In this document: positions 60,499 to 64,000 of the stretch, in pieces
How the letters are laid out: each line of letters opens with the position of its first letter
Position numbering within the stretch: position 1 is the stretch's first letter
Notes under the pieces: model-generated
The model's input: only the letters and a program-made list of their open reading frames with translations
The model's database searches: none
What the model was told of the DNA's origin: nothing
Program-made: the position numbers and the translations under genes
Assembly: GCF_018343615.1 (NCBI RefSeq)
Contig: NZ_JAGYPI010000001.1
Location: forward strand, 1,196,960 to 1,260,959
Length of the DNA stretch: 64,000 nucleotides
From: Bacillus sp. FJAT-49736
GTDB lineage: Bacteria; Bacillota; Bacilli; Bacillales; Bacillaceae_C
Reading direction: 5' to 3'

Positions 60499-60828
60499 TT
60501 ATTTTCTTCTGATTTCTAGCAACCTGCCATTTGAATATTTGATTTTTACTGTCTCACCAATGGTGTAATTTAAAAAGGTATTGCAATCCATCACTAATAT
60601 TTTCCCGTTATCAAATTCCATGGCACATGATTCTGTTTTGGAATCGGTTGGAATGGATAGCTTTTTCTTTGTTTTACTTCCCGTCATTTTTTCTCCTGGT
60701 TTGGATGAATAATATTTTTCCGTGATTCTTACCTTTTCAAATGTTTGGATTGGATGATAGATAACTAAAGTTAACAGACAAATAATTAATGCTGCTAATA
60801 GCATGCATTTTATCCATATTTTCTTCAT
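60499..60828 (-). CDS. Hypothetical membrane-anchored protein, 109 aa
   Basis: ATG 60828 follows AAGGTGAG; an ATG 27 bases upstream has no RBS. The N-terminus holds one membrane helix (CMLLAALIICLLTLVIYHPI). The rest is basic and beta-rich (KILVMDCNTFLNYTIGETVK, IKYSNGRLLEIRRK), resembling the OB-like DUF folds of small extracellular Bacillus proteins. No partner is evident. Family not recognised. Confidence 0.65.
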   Translation of the reverse strand: MKKIWIKCMLLAALIICLLTLVIYHPIQTFEKVRITEKYYSSKPGEKMTGSKTKKKLSIPTDSKTESCAMEFDNGKILVMDCNTFLNYTIGETVKIKYSNGRLLEIRRK

Positions 60829-61160
60829 TTTGCTCACCTTTTTCGAACTATTCAATGTTTAGAGTGCGACTTTAAGACTCTCAAAATACTAATTTAATAT
60901 TTTCTATTAACTCAAATGTATGGGGCAAAACTAGTAATTATGATTTTATTTACTCAATTTATGGAATTGTGCTTTAAGAAAAGAATTTTAGGAGAGATCA
61001 CATTTCATTGTTTTAATAAATCTGTTTATTTTTTGAAACTTTTTCCTTCTTTGGAAAGTCTAATATAATGAAAAGTTTAAAAATCGACTATTTATTATAT
61101 TCACTACATATGTAGGAGTGACATAAATTTTGAAGAAATCGCAGTGCGTAGGAGGGTTTC
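60829..61160 (+). other. Divergent intergenic region
   Basis: 332 AT-rich bases between two divergent small membrane-protein genes. I see no gene here; a TATAAT (61053-61058) has no matched -35 box. Confidence 0.4.
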
Positions 61161-61508
61161 ATGAATAAGAGGGTCTTGCTCTATACATTTATCGTCAGTT
61201 TCGTTCTTGTCTTACTATCTCCATTTTTATTTCCAGTGAAAGTGACCAGCTTTAGTGAATTAAAGGCACTAAGATTCGGTTTTCCATATCCATTTATCGA
61301 ACAAACAAGTAATATTGTTCCTGCAAGGGAGGACTTTCCAATTACCTTAACAATGCTAAATCCTTTGAAAAATGTTACCCAAATACTCCTTGGAAATTTG
61401 GCTTTATCCGTTTTCAATGTGATGGTATTGTATTTGGCATGCTGGTATCTCATTAAGCGAATCGTAATGAGGAAGAAACGGGTTGTCGGGAGAAATATGA
61501 ACAGTTGA
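61161..61508 (+). CDS. Hypothetical two-helix membrane protein, 115 aa
   Basis: ATG 61161 follows AGGAGGG. The protein has an N-terminal helix (VLLYTFIVSFVLVLLSPFLF), an external loop of about 55 residues (LRFGFPYPFIEQTSNIVPAR, PITLTMLNPLKNVT) and a second helix (LALSVFNVMVLYLACWYLIK) with a basic end. Similar small proteins exist in Bacillus, but no function is known. Monocistronic. Confidence 0.72.
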   Translation: MNKRVLLYTFIVSFVLVLLSPFLFPVKVTSFSELKALRFGFPYPFIEQTSNIVPAREDFPITLTMLNPLKNVTQILLGNLALSVFNVMVLYLACWYLIKRIVMRKKRVVGRNMNS

Positions 61509-61732
61509 GGAAGCTGGAGGGGCAAACTTTTTTATTTTGTCCCTGTAATACAAATAAAAAACTGTTGAAAATGAATGATTTTCCATATATCATTAAATAA
61601 ACTGAATAGTCATTTTATAGATTATGGTTGATTGAGTTATCTGAAGATTCGACAATATCGTATTATCTCGAACATTATGTTAAAAGGTTATACTTCCATT
61701 ACAAATAATGCATTGGATTCGGGGGAAAAAGG

Positions 61733-62347
61733 ATGCCACCTATAGTTTCAGAGGAGTATAAAGTCAATAAAAAGAAAGCTATATTAGAAAGTGCATTAAA
61801 ATGTTTTGCACAGAAGGGGTTCGAATTAGCGACTATTGATGATATATGCGCTCTTTCCGGAATGAGTAAAGGATCGATTTATAATTATTTCAAGACTAAA
61901 GATGATATATACATACAGCTTATGAATGAACAGACAAAAGCAAACTTTGAATTTTTTCAGGAAAAATTCAAATCGATCACATCTGCAGCTGGAAAGCTTC
62001 AAATACTTTTCGAAACCTATAGGGAAATATCTTTGACAGAGGAATTCAAAAATTTAATTCTTGTCCATGGAGAGTTTTGGCTATCCTCTTCCCGCAAAGA
62101 GGATGTTAGGAGCATAATGCTCGAAAGATACCAGAATATCTATAAGAATTTTGTCATGACTATTTTAGAAGAGGGAAAAGAAAACGGAGAATTTAAAACG
62201 GATATTGATTCATCTGTGATTGCGGCATTGTTTTGGACAATCATTGATGGGATTTGTCTAGATTATGCGGTTATAGGTGATGAATATCCTTATTGCAAGG
62301 TGTTTCACAAAACGGAGGAAATGATTTTTTCATTAATTTCACGATGA
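61733..62347 (+). CDS. TetR/AcrR family transcriptional regulator
   Basis: The 204 residues begin with the TetR DNA-binding domain: KKKAILESALKCFAQKGFEL, ATIDDICALSGMSKGSIYNY and FKTKDDIYIQLM. The C-terminal ligand domain has ILVHGEFWLSSSRKEDVRSI and AALFWTIIDGICLDYAVIGD. It resembles regulators of drug exporters and lipid genes. ATG 61733 follows GGGGGAAAAAGG. Its target may lie outside this stretch, since the next gene on the same strand (DUF6262) is no exporter. Confidence 0.92.
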   Translation: MPPIVSEEYKVNKKKAILESALKCFAQKGFELATIDDICALSGMSKGSIYNYFKTKDDIYIQLMNEQTKANFEFFQEKFKSITSAAGKLQILFETYREISLTEEFKNLILVHGEFWLSSSRKEDVRSIMLERYQNIYKNFVMTILEEGKENGEFKTDIDSSVIAALFWTIIDGICLDYAVIGDEYPYCKVFHKTEEMIFSLISR

Positions 62348-62379
62348 TCCTTAATCAAAGCAAGTGAAAGCAGGTGGCA

Positions 62380-62775
62380 ATGGTGAGTACCAATAGCATG
62401 CATACACATTTAAAACACATTCACGAATTAAAAAGAAAGAGATCTATTCAAAAGGTGCAGGAAGCCATTGAGTTATTGACAGACCAAAAGGAGAAGATAA
62501 ACTTTAACAGTATTTCAAAGGCATCTGGCGTCAGTAAAGCTACACTTTATAAAAACCCTGAAATTCGAGCTTTAATTGAGAAATTAAGGAAGCAAAATCC
62601 AACTGTACCAACACTTTTGCAAATAAGACGTGAAAAAGAAGAAAAATTTAAAGGGATAATGATTTCGGCATTAAAGAAAAAAATCAAGATTCTAGAAGAA
62701 GAAAATAATGAACTGCGGGAAGAATTAAATCAAGCATATAAATGCCTTGAGAAATATCGCAATTCCGCATCATAA
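62380..62775 (+). CDS. DUF6262 (TnpC-like) protein, 132 aa
   Basis: The protein has 132 residues counted from ATG 62380; a GTG at 62383 fits AGGTGG better and would give 131. It contains an HTH (FNSISKASGVSKATLYKNPE) like the third protein (TnpC) of Tn554-type transposons, followed by a long coiled coil (KKKIKILEEENNELREELNQ). No recombinase genes (TnpA or TnpB) are present, so it is either a relic or an orphan DNA-binding protein with a host role. It lies 32 bases after the TetR gene and is probably co-transcribed with it. Confidence 0.75.
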   Translation: MVSTNSMHTHLKHIHELKRKRSIQKVQEAIELLTDQKEKINFNSISKASGVSKATLYKNPEIRALIEKLRKQNPTVPTLLQIRREKEEKFKGIMISALKKKIKILEEENNELREELNQAYKCLEKYRNSAS

Positions 62776-62790
62776 CACATCTTTAACTTT

Positions 62791-62819
62791 TAAAGGAGCC
62801 TTTTTGGAAGGCTCCTTTA
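62791..62819. terminator. Terminator between convergent genes
   Basis: TAAAGGAGCC (62791-62800) and GGCTCCTTTA (62810-62819) form a perfect 10-bp stem. T tracts are short on both sides. Confidence 0.65.
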
Positions 62820-62829
62820 TTAATTGATG

Positions 62830-63024
62830 TTACTTAAGACGACTTCCAAAAAGGGTTATCAATGCTTTTACAATTAATACAATTGAGAAAAGAATAACAA
62901 TAATTGCGCCAACTACCATTAATACAGTAGCAAGAGTTGCAGGTATGATAGATGTTGATACAAGTGTTGGAAGGATTATTAAGGCAAATCCGGATAGAAT
63001 CGCGTAGAAATACTGAAGATTCAT
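62830..63024 (-). CDS. Small two-helix membrane protein, 64 aa
   Basis: ATG 63024 follows AAGGAGGTGG; an ATG 33 bases upstream is not preceded by an RBS. Two hydrophobic helices (FYAILSGFALIILPTLVSTS and VLMVVGAIIVILFSIVLIVK) fill the protein, with the short tail GSRLK. It is like many Bacillus small membrane proteins (YqhV-like by pattern). No function can be given. Confidence 0.7.
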   Translation of the reverse strand: MNLQYFYAILSGFALIILPTLVSTSIIPATLATVLMVVGAIIVILFSIVLIVKALITLFGSRLK

Positions 63025-63178
63025 CTTTTCCACCTCCTTGTAGCAATATATGTACAATCTATATCATTAGTGAAAAAAATCCGCATTTCAATAGTTCCAT
63101 CATCCCACTGCATACAATTTACGTTGCAGGTAAAGCTAATACAGAAGAAAAAATATCATTCAAAGTGGGGGAATACTA

Positions 63179-63985
63179 TTGAAAAAAATTGCTGTTATTT
63201 TTTTATCTATAGTATTGATTATCATGTCTGCAGCCTGCAGTAACACTAAACGCAACACAGGCAGTGATAAGGACGGTAAAAATACACTATACCAAAATAT
63301 TGATAAAAAAGGTGTAATAACTATTGGCACGGAGGGGACATATGCTCCTTTTACGTTTCACGATAGTACCGGAAAACTAACAGGTTTTGATATTGATATT
63401 GCCAATGAAGTGGCGAAAAGACTTCATTTAAAACCAAAGTATATTGAAACAAAATGGGATGGAATGATTGCTGGCTTAGATGCTAAGCGTTATGACATGG
63501 TGGCAAATGAAGTAGCAGTCAGACCGGATCGATTAAAAAAATATGATATGTCTAGTCCATATATCGTCTCTAAGGCAGTTTTAGTCGTTCGTAAGGATAA
63601 TAACGACATTAAATCCTTGGATGATTTAAAAGGAAAAAAAGTAGGACAATCACTTGACAGTAATTATCGCAAGATTGCGGAGGATCACGGAGCAACTAAT
63701 ACAGTGGTAGATGGCTTTAACCAAGCGATTGATCTTATTACATCAAAGAGAATAGATGCAACGATTAATGATAGCTTATCCTATTTGGATTTGAAGAAGC
63801 GTCGTCCTGATTTGCCTATCAAACAAGTGTATGAAGAAAAGGAAGCGACCAGCAATGCTTTTCTCTTCCGAAAAGGAAATAAAGATCTTGTCGATGCTGT
63901 AAACAAAGCGCTTTCCGAAATGAAAAAGGATGGTACTTACTTGAATATTTCAAAAAAGTGGTTCGGCACCGATGTTTCAAAGTAA
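63179..63985 (+). CDS. Amino-acid ABC transporter substrate-binding lipoprotein (TcyA/TcyJ-like)
   Basis: TTG 63179 follows GTGGGGG and gives 268 residues. The signal sequence KKIAVIFLSIVLIIMSAAC ends in a lipobox Cys, so the mature protein is lipid-anchored outside the membrane. The periplasmic-binding-protein class 3 fold is shown by TIGTEGTYAPFTFHDSTGKL, TGFDIDIANEVAKRL, WDGMIAGLDAKRYDMVANEV and INDSLSYLDLKKRRPDLPIK. The blocks are those of B. subtilis cystine-binding TcyA. The permease and ATPase genes would be expected just beyond the window edge. Confidence 0.9.
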   Translation: MKKIAVIFLSIVLIIMSAACSNTKRNTGSDKDGKNTLYQNIDKKGVITIGTEGTYAPFTFHDSTGKLTGFDIDIANEVAKRLHLKPKYIETKWDGMIAGLDAKRYDMVANEVAVRPDRLKKYDMSSPYIVSKAVLVVRKDNNDIKSLDDLKGKKVGQSLDSNYRKIAEDHGATNTVVDGFNQAIDLITSKRIDATINDSLSYLDLKKRRPDLPIKQVYEEKEATSNAFLFRKGNKDLVDAVNKALSEMKKDGTYLNISKKWFGTDVSK

Positions 63986-64000
63986 AGGATTGAAGAGACT

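Noticed and set aside
1-64000. CRISPR arrays, tRNA, rRNA, prophage or intact insertion sequence
   Set aside because: I saw no regularly spaced repeats, no cloverleaf with a TTCRANNC block, and no transposase, integrase or phage structural gene, apart from the relics listed.

Overview
The window looks like chromosome from a low-GC, spore-forming member of the Bacillaceae. Many genes closely match Bacillus families: a YeeI-type YebC protein, a YfiT-type DinB protein, xpt-pbuX behind a purine riboswitch, a NiaP transporter, a LytR-CpsA-Psr protein, a DUF3231 relic, a KinA/KinE-like orphan kinase and an EAR (epsC) RNA. Ribosome binding sites are strong and GGAGG-like, and TTG and GTG starts are common. 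I saw no rRNA, tRNA, CRISPR array or intact insertion sequence.

Layout. 1-6700: the end of an MFS gene, an LCP protein, a DinB gene with a frameshift, and a glutaminyl-tRNA synthetase behind a complete T-box leader. 6785-15201: a TetR regulator between two matching operator-like palindromes, then a long co-directional acyl-CoA degradation cluster: two acyl-CoA dehydrogenases with complementary motif losses, an SCP2 protein, an acyl-CoA ligase, an SDR, a thiolase and an enoyl-CoA hydratase. 15452-26102: an esterase, a DUF3231 relic, an ECF sigma factor with a SnoaL-like tail, small enzymes, a glycosyltransferase, and xpt-pbuX under a guanine-class riboswitch. 26258-42853: an MBL hydrolase, four MFS transporters (two with their own regulator and palindromic operator, one NiaP), a beta-lactamase-fold hydrolase, YeeI, a decayed MrpR-like gene, a D-amino-acid-oxidase-type flavoenzyme, a sensor kinase and MsrA.

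42993-58886 is an exopolysaccharide locus. It starts with a promoter, an EAR-like RNA and a strong intrinsic terminator, the arrangement expected for processive antitermination. It then encodes nucleotide-sugar enzymes, a phosphoglycosyl transferase, a tyrosine kinase/phosphatase control set, a polymerase, a MurJ-type flippase and two glycosyltransferases. It also carries an unusual set: an APH-fold kinase, a type III PLP decarboxylase, an ATP-grasp ligase and a FemAB/GNAT-like acyltransferase. I infer that this set adds an amino-acid- or amine-derived decoration to the polymer. It is the best candidate here for an undescribed pathway.

58930-64000 holds small genes, a previously easy-to-miss type I toxin/antisense-RNA locus, a TetR regulator with an orphan DUF6262 protein, and a TcyA-like binding protein. 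Two copies of a dispersed imperfect-palindrome repeat (5159-5315 and 18683-18811) lie between genes.
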